Source of the DNA: JABJAG01 sp038137215
GTDB lineage: Bacteria > Pseudomonadota > Alphaproteobacteria > UBA6615
Length of the DNA stretch: 64,000 bases
Reading direction: 5' to 3'
Assembly: GCA_038137215.1 (NCBI GenBank)
Contig: JAYQBG010000002.1
Coordinates: forward strand, 1-64,000
Part shown: positions 19,036 through 28,401 of the stretch, one piece after another
Layout: the number at the start of each line of letters is the position of its first letter
Numbering within the stretch: the stretch's first letter is position 1
Translations under genes and position numbers: made by a program
Notes under the pieces: generated by a model
Told to the model about the DNA's origin: nothing
Seen by the model: the letters and a program-made list of their open reading frames with translations, nothing else
The model's database searches: none

Positions 19036-20337
19036 ATGACAATAAAGGTAGCTGTAGTCGGAACGGGACCCAGCGGTTTTTACACCGTGGACGCCCTGCT
19101 CAAAGGTGACCCGGACGTTCAGGTCGACATGATCGAGCGCTTGCCCACACCCTTCGGCCTGATCCGGGGTGGCGTGGCACCCGATCACCAGACCACGAAG
19201 AAGGTCGCGCGGGTTTACGAAAAAACAGCCCTGTCGGACCGGGTCGATTATTTCGGCAATGTCGAGGTCGGCCGTGACGTCTCTCTCGACGAACTCAAGG
19301 AATTCTATGACGCGATCGTGCTCGCTGTCGGCGCACCGCGTGACCGGAAGCTGGGCATCCCCGGCGAGGACAAGACCGGCGTCTTCGGGTCAGCGGATTT
19401 CGTCGGCTGGTACAACGGCCACCCGGATTTCACCGAACTGAACCCGGACCTCGAAACCAGGACTGTTGTGGTGATCGGCAATGGCAATGTGGCGGTCGAT
19501 GCCGCGCGGGTGTTGGTGAAGACGCCGGAGGAAATGGCGGAGACCGATATCGCCGACCATGCGGCAGAAATCATCGAGGCCGCCCCGATCACCGACGTAT
19601 ACATGGTCGGACGCCGCGGCCCCATTGAGGCCAAGTTCACCAATGTGGAGCTGCGCGAAATGGGCAAGCTTCACAATTGCACCCCCGTGATCGATGCCAG
19701 CCAGCTGCCCGACTCGGTCGAGGGCGAATGGTCCGACCGGGACCTCCGCCTGAAGGAGCGCAACCTGGCGACCATGAAGGAATTTCCGGAGGTCGATCCC
19801 ACCGGCAAGACCAAGCGGGTTCATTTCACCTTCTATGCCAAGCCGGTGGAGATTCTCGGTGGCGACAAGGTCGAGGGCATCCGCATGGAACGCACCCGCG
19901 TTGAGCAGGGCCGCTCTGTGGGAACCGGAGAGTTCTTCGAGATCGACTGCGGCCTTGTGATCGCGGCGATCGGCTACTACTCGGAACCCTTCCCCGGTGT
20001 GCCCTTCGATGAAGCCAATGGCATCGTCATCCATGACGATGGCCGTGTCGGCGACGGCATCTATGCCGCCGGCTGGATCAAGCGCGGCCCGACCGGCGTG
20101 ATCGGCACCAACAAGCCGGACGGAGAAATTGCGGCCCGCCAGATTTTCGAAGATGTCTCGGACAGCGGCAAGCCCGGCCATCCGGCGCTCGCGGCCCTGC
20201 TGGAGGAACGCGCTGTGCGTGTCGTTACCTATGACGACTGGAAGGCCATCGAAGCGGAAGAGATCGCACGCGCCAAACCCGGTGCGCCCCGGCGCAAGAT
20301 CGTGACCGTCGAAACCATGATAGAGACTCTTGACTGA
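19036..20337 (+). CDS. Ferredoxin--NADP+ reductase, adrenodoxin reductase type
   Basis: 433 residues from the ATG at 19036, which has GGGAGG upstream. The FAD site is VAVVGTGPSGFYTVDALLK and the NADP site is VVVIGNGNVAVDAARVL, with GRRGPIEAKFTNVELREMG between, as in mammalian adrenodoxin reductase and mycobacterial FprA. The end GWIKRGPTGVIGTNKPDG contacts FAD. It passes electrons between a ferredoxin and NADP(H) in the cytoplasm. It is on the same strand just before korAB, whose product reduces ferredoxin, so the two activities probably form one electron path. Confidence 0.92.
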   Translation: MTIKVAVVGTGPSGFYTVDALLKGDPDVQVDMIERLPTPFGLIRGGVAPDHQTTKKVARVYEKTALSDRVDYFGNVEVGRDVSLDELKEFYDAIVLAVGAPRDRKLGIPGEDKTGVFGSADFVGWYNGHPDFTELNPDLETRTVVVIGNGNVAVDAARVLVKTPEEMAETDIADHAAEIIEAAPITDVYMVGRRGPIEAKFTNVELREMGKLHNCTPVIDASQLPDSVEGEWSDRDLRLKERNLATMKEFPEVDPTGKTKRVHFTFYAKPVEILGGDKVEGIRMERTRVEQGRSVGTGEFFEIDCGLVIAAIGYYSEPFPGVPFDEANGIVIHDDGRVGDGIYAAGWIKRGPTGVIGTNKPDGEIAARQIFEDVSDSGKPGHPALAALLEERAVRVVTYDDWKAIEAEEIARAKPGAPRRKIVTVETMIETLD

Positions 20338-20378
20338 CCACCAAATCACCCTAGCTCGACGTACAGGATGCCTTTGCC

Positions 20379-20397
20379 CCTGAAACACGTATTCAGG
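20379..20397. promoter_or_regulatory. Inverted repeat upstream of korA
   Basis: CCTGAA, seven bases, TTCAGG, lying between the reductase stop and korA. It is not followed by a T-run and so is more likely an operator than a terminator. No regulator is recognised. Confidence 0.3.
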
Positions 20398-20483
20398 CAG
20401 TAAAATGTACACACTCGCAACACGCGTGCAGGCCTCGCCGAGGCGTCCTGACATGCACAGGTTCCAAGGGAGGGACATATACG

Positions 20484-22352
20484 ATGTCTGAAGCAGCGGC
20501 CATCGACACAGTAGAAGGACAACCCCAGGAGGTTGAATCCGCTGTTGTTCGATTTGCAGGCGACTCCGGCGACGGCATGCAGCTGACCGGCAGTCAGTTC
20601 ACCATGACCGCCGCCATCTCGGGCAACGACCTAGCGACCTTCCCTGACTTCCCGGCTGAAATTCGCGCACCCGCGGGCACCACCTTTGGTGTTTCGGCCT
20701 TCCAGATCAATTTCGGCGCCAGCAACATCATGACCTCGGGCGATCAGCTCGACGTGCTTGTCGCCATGAACCCGGCGGCCCTGATCACCAATCTGGAAGA
20801 CGTGAAAACCGGCGGCGTGGTCATCGCCGACAGCGGCGCCTTCACCGACCGCAACCTCAAGAAAGCAGGCTACGAGGAAAATCCGCTAGATAATGACAGC
20901 TTGCATAACTACCGGCTGGTCAAAATCGACATGTCCCGCCTGACCGTCGAGGCGGTCAAGGAATTCGGCCTGTCCAACAAGGAGGCGCTGCGGTCCAAGA
21001 ACATGTGGGCCCTGGGCCTGATCTACTGGATGTACGGGCGTACCCGTCAGGCCTCGGTCGACTGGTTGAAATCGAAATTCGCCAACAAGCCCGAGATCGC
21101 GGATGCCAATATCGCCGCGCTCAATGCGGGCCACGCCTTTGGCGAAACCGCCGAGATGCCCGCCGAGCTGGGCACGATCCAGGTGGAGACCGCCAAGATC
21201 GAACCAGGCACCTACCGGACCATCACCGGGGCCGAATCCGTCGCCCTCGGCCTGTTGGCCGGGTCCCAGCTGGCCGATCTGAACATCTCGTTCTGTTCCT
21301 ACCCGATCACCCCTGCTTCATCGCTCCTGCATCAGCTGGCCCGCATGAAGGAGTTCGGTGTGGTGACATTCCAGGCCGAAGACGAAATCGCCGCCGCCGC
21401 TGCCGCTCTGGGGGCGTCCTATGCAGGATCGCTGGGTATTACCTCCAGTTCGGGTCCCGGCATCGCGTTGAAAATGGAAGTCATCGGGCTGGCCATCGGT
21501 ACGGAATTGCCCATGGTGATCGTCAACTCGCAGCGCGCCGGACCTTCGACGGGCATGCCGACAAAGACCGAACAGTCGGACCTCTATCAGGCCGTCTTCG
21601 GTCGCAACGCCGATGCCCCGATGCCCGTCATCTCGGTTTCCACACCGTCCGACGGCTACGAGGTCGCCATTGAAGCCATTCGTATCGCCACGAAATACAT
21701 GACCCCGGTCATGGTCCTCACCGACGGCTATATCACCAATGCCTCAGAGCCCTGGATGATTCCCGATCCATCGACCCATGAACGGTTCGATGTAGAGTTC
21801 CGCACCGACCCGGAGAATTTTCAGCCCTTCATGCGCGACGAAACCTCGCTCGCGCGACCCTGGGTGAAACCGGGCACACCGGAACTGATGCACCGTATCG
21901 GCGGGATCGAGAGGTCCTATGACACGGGTCATATTTCCTACGATCCGGACAACCACCAGAAAATGACCGACACAAGGGCAGCGAAGATCAACGGTATCGC
22001 CAACGACATTCCCGAACAGGAAGTTGCGAACGGTGAACCGGGCGGCAAGCTGGCTATTGTCGGCTGGGGTTCGACCTATGGACCGATCGACCGCGCCGTC
22101 GGCAATATGCGCGACCAGGGCTACGATGTGTCCCACATCCATCTCCGCTACATCTGGCCGTTGCCACGCAATCTCGGAGACCTTCTCAAGACCTATGACA
22201 ATGTCATGGTCGCGGAAATGAACAACGGTCAACTCCGTACGCTTCTGCGCTCGGAATATCTCGTGCCTGCCGAGGGCCTGAACAAGATCAACGGCAAGCC
22301 TTTCCTCATTCGCGAACTCGAAGACGCGATTCGCGCAAAGCTGGAGAACTAG
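20484..22352 (+). CDS. korA: 2-oxoacid:ferredoxin oxidoreductase, alpha subunit (fused gamma-alpha)
   Basis: 622 residues with GGGAGG upstream. Residues about 20-200 are the gamma domain (FAGDSGDGMQLTGSQFT, FPAEIRAPAGTTFGVSAF), and about 235-480 the pyrimidine-binding alpha domain (GAESVALGLLAG, YPITPASSLLHQLA, QAEDEIAAAAAALGASYAGS, TSSGPG). The last 100 residues form the transketolase C-like domain. With KorB it oxidatively decarboxylates a 2-oxoacid, most likely 2-oxoglutarate, to the acyl-CoA while reducing ferredoxin. The KorB gene begins one base after the stop codon. Confidence 0.93.
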   Translation: MSEAAAIDTVEGQPQEVESAVVRFAGDSGDGMQLTGSQFTMTAAISGNDLATFPDFPAEIRAPAGTTFGVSAFQINFGASNIMTSGDQLDVLVAMNPAALITNLEDVKTGGVVIADSGAFTDRNLKKAGYEENPLDNDSLHNYRLVKIDMSRLTVEAVKEFGLSNKEALRSKNMWALGLIYWMYGRTRQASVDWLKSKFANKPEIADANIAALNAGHAFGETAEMPAELGTIQVETAKIEPGTYRTITGAESVALGLLAGSQLADLNISFCSYPITPASSLLHQLARMKEFGVVTFQAEDEIAAAAAALGASYAGSLGITSSSGPGIALKMEVIGLAIGTELPMVIVNSQRAGPSTGMPTKTEQSDLYQAVFGRNADAPMPVISVSTPSDGYEVAIEAIRIATKYMTPVMVLTDGYITNASEPWMIPDPSTHERFDVEFRTDPENFQPFMRDETSLARPWVKPGTPELMHRIGGIERSYDTGHISYDPDNHQKMTDTRAAKINGIANDIPEQEVANGEPGGKLAIVGWGSTYGPIDRAVGNMRDQGYDVSHIHLRYIWPLPRNLGDLLKTYDNVMVAEMNNGQLRTLLRSEYLVPAEGLNKINGKPFLIRELEDAIRAKLEN

Positions 22353-22353
22353 G

Positions 22354-23376
22354 ATGAACGTCCAGAGCCCCCCGGAAAAACTGACCGCCCGCGACTACGC
22401 GACCGATCAGGAAGTACGCTGGTGCCCCGGCTGCGGAGATTACGCGATCCTGAAAGCCGTTCAGAACACGCTGGGCCAGCTTGAGGCCGACCCGAAGAAC
22501 ACGGTCTTCGTGTCAGGCATCGGCTGCGCGGCACGCTTCCCGTACTACATGGAAACCTATGGCTTCCACACGATCCACGGCCGCTCACCGGCGGTGGCCA
22601 CCGGCGTGAAGCTCTCCAACCCCGACCTCAATGTCTGGGTGGTCGGCGGCGATGGCGACATGCTCTCTATCGGCGGCAACCACACGATGCACGCGATCCG
22701 CCGCAATGTTGATCTGCAGATCCTGCTTCTCAACAACCAGATCTACGGCCTGACCAAAGGTCAGTACTCACCCACCTCGAAGATCGGCACGAAGTCGCCC
22801 TCCACACCGCTGGGCTCCATCGACAACCCGGTCTCGGCTTCGCAATTCGCACTCGGTGTGGGCGGCACGTTTATCGCGCGCTCTTCCGACATTCTGCAGA
22901 AGCACCTCCCGGAAGTCCTCAAGCGCGCGGACGCGCATCAGGGCACCTCTTTCGTGGAGATTTTCCAGAACTGCATCGTCTACAACGACGGCGCCTTCAA
23001 GCACTTCACCGAGAAGAGCGTGCAGGATGAAATGCAGGTTCATGTCGAACAAGGACAACCGCTTCTGTTCGGCAAGGACAAGTCCAAGGGCCTGGTCCTC
23101 AACAAGGACGAACAGCGTCTCGAGGTCGTGACCCTCGGCGAGAACGGTGTCACCGAGGCCGATATCGCCGTGCATGACGAGACCAACCGGTCCATGGCGA
23201 CCATGCTGGCACAGATGGACCCGCCGACCATGCCGGTCGCGCTGGGTGTCCTGTACTGCGAAAGCGCGCCGACCTACGAAGCCGCAGTCCACGCGCAGAT
23301 CGATCAGGCCCGCGAGAAGGGTGAAGGCGACCTCGCAAAGTTGCTGCATCGCGGTCAGACCTGGACCGTCGAATAG
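22354..23376 (+). CDS. korB: 2-oxoacid:ferredoxin oxidoreductase, beta subunit
   Basis: 340 residues. Cysteines for the 4Fe-4S cluster are in VRWCPGCGDYAIL (residues 24 and 27), GIGCAARFP, and FQNCIVYNDGAF. The thiamine diphosphate and magnesium site is GGDGDMLSIGGNH with NNQIYGLTKGQ. It forms the catalytic site with KorA. Ferredoxin itself is not encoded here. The choice of 2-oxoglutarate over pyruvate follows from the two-subunit KorAB layout and is an inference. Confidence 0.93.
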   Translation: MNVQSPPEKLTARDYATDQEVRWCPGCGDYAILKAVQNTLGQLEADPKNTVFVSGIGCAARFPYYMETYGFHTIHGRSPAVATGVKLSNPDLNVWVVGGDGDMLSIGGNHTMHAIRRNVDLQILLLNNQIYGLTKGQYSPTSKIGTKSPSTPLGSIDNPVSASQFALGVGGTFIARSSDILQKHLPEVLKRADAHQGTSFVEIFQNCIVYNDGAFKHFTEKSVQDEMQVHVEQGQPLLFGKDKSKGLVLNKDEQRLEVVTLGENGVTEADIAVHDETNRSMATMLAQMDPPTMPVALGVLYCESAPTYEAAVHAQIDQAREKGEGDLAKLLHRGQTWTVE

Positions 23377-23391
23377 ACGGACCGCCCGCCC

Positions 23392-23424
23392 CGGCGCGCC
23401 TGCGACCGAGTGGCGCGCCGTCTT
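23392..23424 (+). terminator. Candidate terminator after korB
   Basis: A 9-base all-GC stem CGGCGCGCC/GGCGCGCCG with an 11-base loop lies 16 bases after the korB stop and is followed only by TCTT, so termination may be weak or factor-dependent. Confidence 0.4.
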
Positions 23425-23487
23425 GCGAAACGGTGTAGACGATTCCATTTTCCGTGGCGTTACCCATGGCGAAACAGGATTGACGCT

Positions 23488-24567
23488 ATGACGGCCACCA
23501 CCTCGGGCACCGCCCCCGCCAACACCATGGAACCGCATCAGCGCCGCGCGGTCGGCCTCTGGCTGCTCGCCTGCGCCGGGATGGTGCTGATGATGGTCGT
23601 GATCGGCGGCATCACGCGGCTGACCGGGTCCGGCCTGTCGATGGTCGAATGGCGGCCGGTCTATGGATTTCTGCCACCGCTGTCCCACGAGGCCTGGATG
23701 CGGGTCTTCGAACTCTATCGCACCAGCCCGCAATATCTCGAAGTGAATGCCGGGATGTCGCTAGCGGAGTTTCGCGGGATTTTCTGGTGGGAGTATTTCC
23801 ACAGACTCTGGGGCCGGGTCATCGGGCTGGTGTTTTTCATCCCCTTCGTCTGGTTCCTGATCCGGGGCTATGTCCGCGGCGCGCTGACCCTCAAACTGAC
23901 CGGATTTTTCCTGCTGGGCGGCGCACAGGGGGTCCTCGGCTGGTACATGGTCAAGAGCGGCCTTATCGATGTGCCGGAGGTCAGCCAGTACCGCCTGACC
24001 GCGCATCTCTCCCTTGCCTTCCTGATCTATGGCTTGCTCGTCTGGACGGCGCTGTCGATCCTATTCCCCACCCCCATGTCCATCGGCGACCGGCACCACA
24101 GCCAGACGCGCGCACTGGCCCAAATCGCGCTTGGACTCGTTGCGCTGACCATCGTGTCCGGGGCTCTCGTGGCGGGCACGGATGCGGGGTTTACCTACAA
24201 CACATTCCCGTTGATGGACGGACAGCTTGTCCCGCCGGGCTATTTTGATTCGCCGTCGGCACCGTTCGACGACATCGCGACCATCCAGTTCCATCACCGT
24301 GTCATCGCGCTGACGACCTTCGCGCTGATCCTCGCCGTGTGGTGGCGCTCACGCTGGCTGGCGCTGATTCCGCGCGCGGGGATGGCCGCCAATGCGCTGA
24401 TTCTCGCCGCGCTGTGCCAGGTAGCCCTCGGCATCACCACGTTGTTGCTGGTGGTGCCCGTCGCCCTGGGAGCGGCCCATCAGGCCGGCGCGATGATCCT
24501 GTTCACAGCGATCATCTGGTTCGTCTTCGAACTGCGCCGGCCCGCAAAGGGCTTAGTCCGGAGCTAG
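23488..24567 (+). CDS. ctaA: Heme A synthase (COX15/CtaA)
   Basis: 359 residues from the ATG at 23488. The protein has eight expected membrane helices with the four conserved heme-binding histidines: in EYFHRLWGR, QYRLTAHLSLAF, IQFHHRVIAL, and AAHQAGAMILF. The signature GGITRLTGSGLSMVEW at residues about 35-50 is diagnostic of the alphaproteobacterial and mitochondrial COX15 group. It oxidises heme O to heme A for cytochrome oxidase in the inner membrane. Its end overlaps the convergent phoX stop by four bases. Confidence 0.95.
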   Translation: MTATTSGTAPANTMEPHQRRAVGLWLLACAGMVLMMVVIGGITRLTGSGLSMVEWRPVYGFLPPLSHEAWMRVFELYRTSPQYLEVNAGMSLAEFRGIFWWEYFHRLWGRVIGLVFFIPFVWFLIRGYVRGALTLKLTGFFLLGGAQGVLGWYMVKSGLIDVPEVSQYRLTAHLSLAFLIYGLLVWTALSILFPTPMSIGDRHHSQTRALAQIALGLVALTIVSGALVAGTDAGFTYNTFPLMDGQLVPPGYFDSPSAPFDDIATIQFHHRVIALTTFALILAVWWRSRWLALIPRAGMAANALILAALCQVALGITTLLLVVPVALGAAHQAGAMILFTAIIWFVFELRRPAKGLVRS

Positions 24568-26561
24568 CCGCCGACGCGGCCGCCCCCGTCCTTCGTGATG
24601 GCCACCACGGACGGCCGCGGCGGCATGTCGTCGTCAAAATCCGGCCAGCGAGTCGCCGGGTCCTCGAAGCTCGAATTCCGGCCGAAGGGGGCATAGTCCT
24701 TCACCCCGTCCGTGGCGACATGCTGCACGGCGACGAAAAGCGTTTCGTCATTCGGCGTGAACACCGGACCGCACATTTCCGCACCCACGGGCACCCGGAA
24801 GAACATCTTCCCGCTGCCGCGGTTCGGACCTTCGGTTTCCAGCGCCCAGACACCGTCTGCCGTCCCGGTCTTGGGCCAGTTGCCGCCCTGATCGGTGGTC
24901 ACCCAGAGCCGCCCCTGATGATCGACCGCGCAATTGTCCGGCGCGCCGAACCAACCATTCACAGAGGTCGCAGGCCCCCATTTCGCCTTGTGGTCCGGAT
25001 TCGACGGATCGCCGCACATGACCAGGATGTCCCATTCGTAGCTTTGCGCCGCATGATCGCCGTTTGGCGGTGTCATCTCGACGATATGGCCGAAGGTGTT
25101 GTCGGCCCGCGGGTTGGCCGCGTTTTCATCACCGGCCTTGCGGCGGGCGTTGTTGGTCAGCATCACATAGACCGCATTGGTGACCGGATTGGCTTCCACG
25201 TCTTCCGGACGATCCATCGGGGTCGCTTCGAGAAGGTCTGCCGCCCGCCGGGTCTCGATCAGTATATCGGCCTGACTGTCAAAGCCGTTGGCGCTGGTCA
25301 GCGGTCCCTGCCCGTGGACCAGCGGCAGCCAGGTGGCCATTCCGTTGGCATCGAACCGCGCCACATAGAGCGTGCCGCTGTCGAGCAGATCGCGATTGGC
25401 CGCCCGGTCATTCGGGTTGTAACGCTCCTCGGTGACGAACTTGTAGAGATAGTCAAACCGCTGATCGTCGCCCTGATAGACCACAAGCCGGCCATCCCCG
25501 TTGACGATGGTCTGCGCACCCTCATGCTTGAAGCGGCCCATGGCCGTGCGTTTTACCGGCGTCATCTGCGGGTCGTAGGGATCGACCTCCACGACCCAGC
25601 CGAAGCGGTTGGCCTCGTTGGGTTCCTTGGCAATGTCAAAGCGGTCGTGATAGCGGCCCCAGGCATACCAGTTGCCCGGCACGCCATAGCGCTTGTAGTT
25701 GCGGGCCTCGGGGTGATCGTCGGCCGGTTCGCCCCAGAAGTACCCGTGGAAGTTCTCCTCGGCCATCAGATAGGTGCCCCAGGGGGTCATGCCGCCGGCG
25801 CAGTTGTTGACGGTGCCCAGCACCCGCGTGCCGGTCGGGTCGCCGGACGTCTTCAGGCGGTCACTACCCGCGGCCGGGCCGGACAAGCGCATGCGGGTGT
25901 TGGCCGTAATGCGGCGGTTGCGCGAACGGTCTGCCGACGGACGCCATGTCCCATCGACCTTCTCGACCTGGATTACCGTTCCGCCATGGGCGGCCATTTC
26001 GATATCCACCAACTCAGCCGTCATATCGGGGAAATCGATCTTGTCCTGGCGCGCGATGCCCGGGAACATCACCTCTTCGTTGGTGTACTCGTGGTTCACG
26101 CAGAGCAGCGCGCGGTCGGAATTCTCGGACCCGATGGGCAGCGGTGCGTAGCCGATATAATCGTTGTTGTAGCCGAACTGCATCGCCTGAGCGTCCGCGC
26201 TCTGGCCCCGCGGATCGAACTTCGGTGCGTCCGGGAGCACCGGATCGCCCCAGCGCACGAGAACATCGGCGCGGTAACCCGGCGCGAGGTGATGGGTTTC
26301 ATCGACGCCGTGGGCGATTTCGTCAAAATCGAAAGCGGCGCGCGCCGCGTGGGCCGCCCGCGAGACCATCGTCTCCAGCGGCACCGTGATTGCGGTGATG
26401 GCTGCCACAGCCGTCATGCCGCGCAGCACGCTGCGTCGGCTCACATAGCGGGCCTGGACGATGTCCCCGAAGGTCTCGGTCGTGGACAGATTCGTCGGGG
26501 TGTCCTCAGAGGCCTCGAAGGCCTCAGCGCGGGTGGCAAAATCGTCGGTGTCAACGCTCAT
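24564..26561 (-). CDS. phoX: PhoX-type alkaline phosphatase, Tat-exported (DUF839)
   Basis: 665 residues from the ATG at 26561. A twin-arginine signal (SRRSVLRG, Arg 42-43, followed by a hydrophobic stretch) directs the folded enzyme to the periplasm. The remainder is the DUF839 beta-propeller of PhoX, with NHEYTNEE, NNCAGGMTPWGTYLMAEENF, GRFKHEGAQ and the C-terminal ETLFVAVQH, which in the family bind iron and calcium cofactors. It releases phosphate from organic monoesters. A candidate Pho box lies 68 bases upstream of the start. The long open frame on the opposite strand is a shadow. Confidence 0.92.
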   Translation of the reverse strand: MSVDTDDFATRAEAFEASEDTPTNLSTTETFGDIVQARYVSRRSVLRGMTAVAAITAITVPLETMVSRAAHAARAAFDFDEIAHGVDETHHLAPGYRADVLVRWGDPVLPDAPKFDPRGQSADAQAMQFGYNNDYIGYAPLPIGSENSDRALLCVNHEYTNEEVMFPGIARQDKIDFPDMTAELVDIEMAAHGGTVIQVEKVDGTWRPSADRSRNRRITANTRMRLSGPAAGSDRLKTSGDPTGTRVLGTVNNCAGGMTPWGTYLMAEENFHGYFWGEPADDHPEARNYKRYGVPGNWYAWGRYHDRFDIAKEPNEANRFGWVVEVDPYDPQMTPVKRTAMGRFKHEGAQTIVNGDGRLVVYQGDDQRFDYLYKFVTEERYNPNDRAANRDLLDSGTLYVARFDANGMATWLPLVHGQGPLTSANGFDSQADILIETRRAADLLEATPMDRPEDVEANPVTNAVYVMLTNNARRKAGDENAANPRADNTFGHIVEMTPPNGDHAAQSYEWDILVMCGDPSNPDHKAKWGPATSVNGWFGAPDNCAVDHQGRLWVTTDQGGNWPKTGTADGVWALETEGPNRGSGKMFFRVPVGAEMCGPVFTPNDETLFVAVQHVATDGVKDYAPFGRNSSFEDPATRWPDFDDDMPPRPSVVAITKDGGGRVGG

Positions 26562-26628
26562 CAAATACTCCGGTGCTTCGGGTGAATGTGAATAGGTCAC
26601 CGGGATACTGCGCAACCAAAATGTGGCG

Positions 26629-26646
26629 ATGATGGCGGCATGACAG
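26629..26646 (-). promoter_or_regulatory. Candidate Pho box upstream of phoX
   Basis: On the minus strand CTGTCAT-GCCG-CCATCAT matches the PhoB consensus CTGTCAT-N4-CTGTCAT at 12 of 14 defined positions. A weaker third unit (GATTCAT) lies in register upstream. Position and partner gene fit control by phosphate starvation. Confidence 0.55.
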
Positions 26647-26670
26647 AATGATGAATCGCCAGACCCAGAC

Positions 26671-26706
26671 AAAAAAAACGGCAGGACCGATCGGGTATCC
26701 TGCCGT
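26671..26706 (-). terminator. Rho-independent terminator of the photolyase transcript
   Basis: ACGGCAGGA and TCCTGCCGT form a 9-base stem (26678-26686 with 26698-26706); on the minus strand it is followed by a run of eight T. It ends transcription coming from the photolyase gene before the phoX promoter. The rest of the 350-base space between the two genes (26562-26911) holds only this element and the Pho box. Confidence 0.85.
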
Positions 26707-26911
26707 TTATTCGAGTTGCCGCTTGTTGGAGAGCGTGTCCGGCAACTCGGGAGGTGGACGAAAATACGCCCGGATGACGTGAAGACCCGGAGGACCACAA
26801 TGCCGATCCGACAGGCGGGGTTTTACGCGGGGTGCAATGAAGCCGAATGTCGTGGCGATGACTCTTGTGTGACGGTCTACAGGTATGACGCGTCACAAAC
26901 CCTGCGGTGTC

Positions 26912-28363
26912 TCAACTTTCTTCGGACTTGATCGCCTTGTAGGCCTCCAGCGCCCGGGCCCGGGCCCCCTTATGATCGACCATGGGTTCGGGATAGTTCT
27001 CTCCCAGCCGCACATCAGCCTCGGCCAGCACCTCTCCGGGGGCATCCCAGGGCTTGTGAATCCATTTCGACGGCAGCTTTGCCAGTTCGGGCACCCAGCG
27101 GCGCACATATTCGCCATCGGGATCGAATTTCTCTCCCTGGGTGATGGGGTTGAAGATGCGGAAGAATGGTGCGGCATCAGCCCCTGAGCCCGCCACCCAC
27201 TGCCAGCCCCCGGCATTGTTCGCCAGATCGGCATCGACCAGCGTGTCCCAGAACCAGGCTTCCCCGTCCCGCCAGTGCACCAGCAGGTCCTTGATCAGGA
27301 ACGAGGCCACCACCATCCGGACCCGGTTGTGCATCCAGCCTGTGTGCCAGAGTTCGCGCATCCCGGCATCTACAAACGGATAGCCGGTCTGCCCCTTCTG
27401 CCAGACGGCGAGACCCCCGGGATCGTCTTTCCAAGTGAAGTCGTCGAAGTTGGACTTCCAGTTCTCCGTCGCGATCTCGGGAAAATGAAACATCAGGTGA
27501 TGATTGAAATCGCGCCAGGCCAGCTCGCGGAGCAGGCTTTCAGCGCCTTTGGCTGTCGCGCCGCCTTTGTCGAGAAGCGGTGCTGCCGCGCGCCAGACCT
27601 GATCTGGCCCGATCTCGCCCCAATGCAGATAGGGGGAAAGCCGGCTGGTCCCGGGCCGGTCCGGCCTATTTCGATCGTCGGGATAGTCTGCCACCGGACC
27701 GTCGAGAAACGCTGCCAGCAGGTCACGCGCCGCGTCTTCGCCGACCGTCCAGGTCTCGCGAATGCCGCCGGCCCAGTCCGGTGCCGTCTGCAGGAGGTCC
27801 CAGTCGGTCAGGTCATCGCTCGCCACGTCCGCGGAGCGCGGGAGTTCATCGGGAACCTCGACCGCGTCGGGCAGCCGATAAAGCTCCCGTAATTGCTTCC
27901 AGAAAGGCGTGAAAACCTTGTAGGGATCACCCTGCTGAGTCTCGATCTGCCACGGCTCCAGCAGCAGCGAACCGTTGAAGCTTTCGGCTGCCACATCAGC
28001 GGATTTGAGCTGTTCCTTGATGGCGGTGTCCCGCGCCACGGCCCAGGGCTCGTAGCAACGGTTCCAGTACACCGCGCCGGCATCGCTTTCCTCGATCAGG
28101 TCCGAGAGCACCCCGGCCGCCGCGCCCCGGCGCAGGATCAGCGATACGCCGCGCCCGCGCAGATCACTGGCAAGGGATTCAAGACTGTGATGCAGCCACC
28201 AGCGCGACGCCCCGCCATGGGGGCGGATACCATCGCTTACCTCATCGAGGATATAGACGGCCAGGATCGGGCGCTCTGAATCGACAGCCGCGGCCAGCGC
28301 GGGATTGTCGGCAATGCGCAAATCCTGCCGGAACCAGACAAGAACGGGAGATGAAGCGGACAT
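26912..28363 (-). CDS. phrB: Deoxyribodipyrimidine photolyase / cryptochrome family
   Basis: 483 residues. The N-terminal antenna domain starts VLVWFRQDLRIADNPAL, and the C-terminal FAD domain contains LSPYLHWGEIGPDQVW, ELAWRDFNHHLMFHFP, GYPFVDAGMRELWHTGWMHN and DADLANNAGGWQWVAGSG, all standard for class I CPD photolyases. It repairs ultraviolet pyrimidine dimers using blue light and reduced FAD. It lies 38 bases downstream of pdeM on the same strand and may be the tail of the same repair transcript. Confidence 0.95.
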   Translation of the reverse strand: MSASSPVLVWFRQDLRIADNPALAAAVDSERPILAVYILDEVSDGIRPHGGASRWWLHHSLESLASDLRGRGVSLILRRGAAAGVLSDLIEESDAGAVYWNRCYEPWAVARDTAIKEQLKSADVAAESFNGSLLLEPWQIETQQGDPYKVFTPFWKQLRELYRLPDAVEVPDELPRSADVASDDLTDWDLLQTAPDWAGGIRETWTVGEDAARDLLAAFLDGPVADYPDDRNRPDRPGTSRLSPYLHWGEIGPDQVWRAAAPLLDKGGATAKGAESLLRELAWRDFNHHLMFHFPEIATENWKSNFDDFTWKDDPGGLAVWQKGQTGYPFVDAGMRELWHTGWMHNRVRMVVASFLIKDLLVHWRDGEAWFWDTLVDADLANNAGGWQWVAGSGADAAPFFRIFNPITQGEKFDPDGEYVRRWVPELAKLPSKWIHKPWDAPGEVLAEADVRLGENYPEPMVDHKGARARALEAYKAIKSEES

Positions 28364-28401
28364 GAGAATACCGGGGTGGGGATGGATATAAGATATCTAC
28401 G

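Noticed and set aside
24339..26585. 748-codon open frame opposite phoX
   Set aside because: Antisense to phoX and overlapping the end of ctaA; no recognisable domain.
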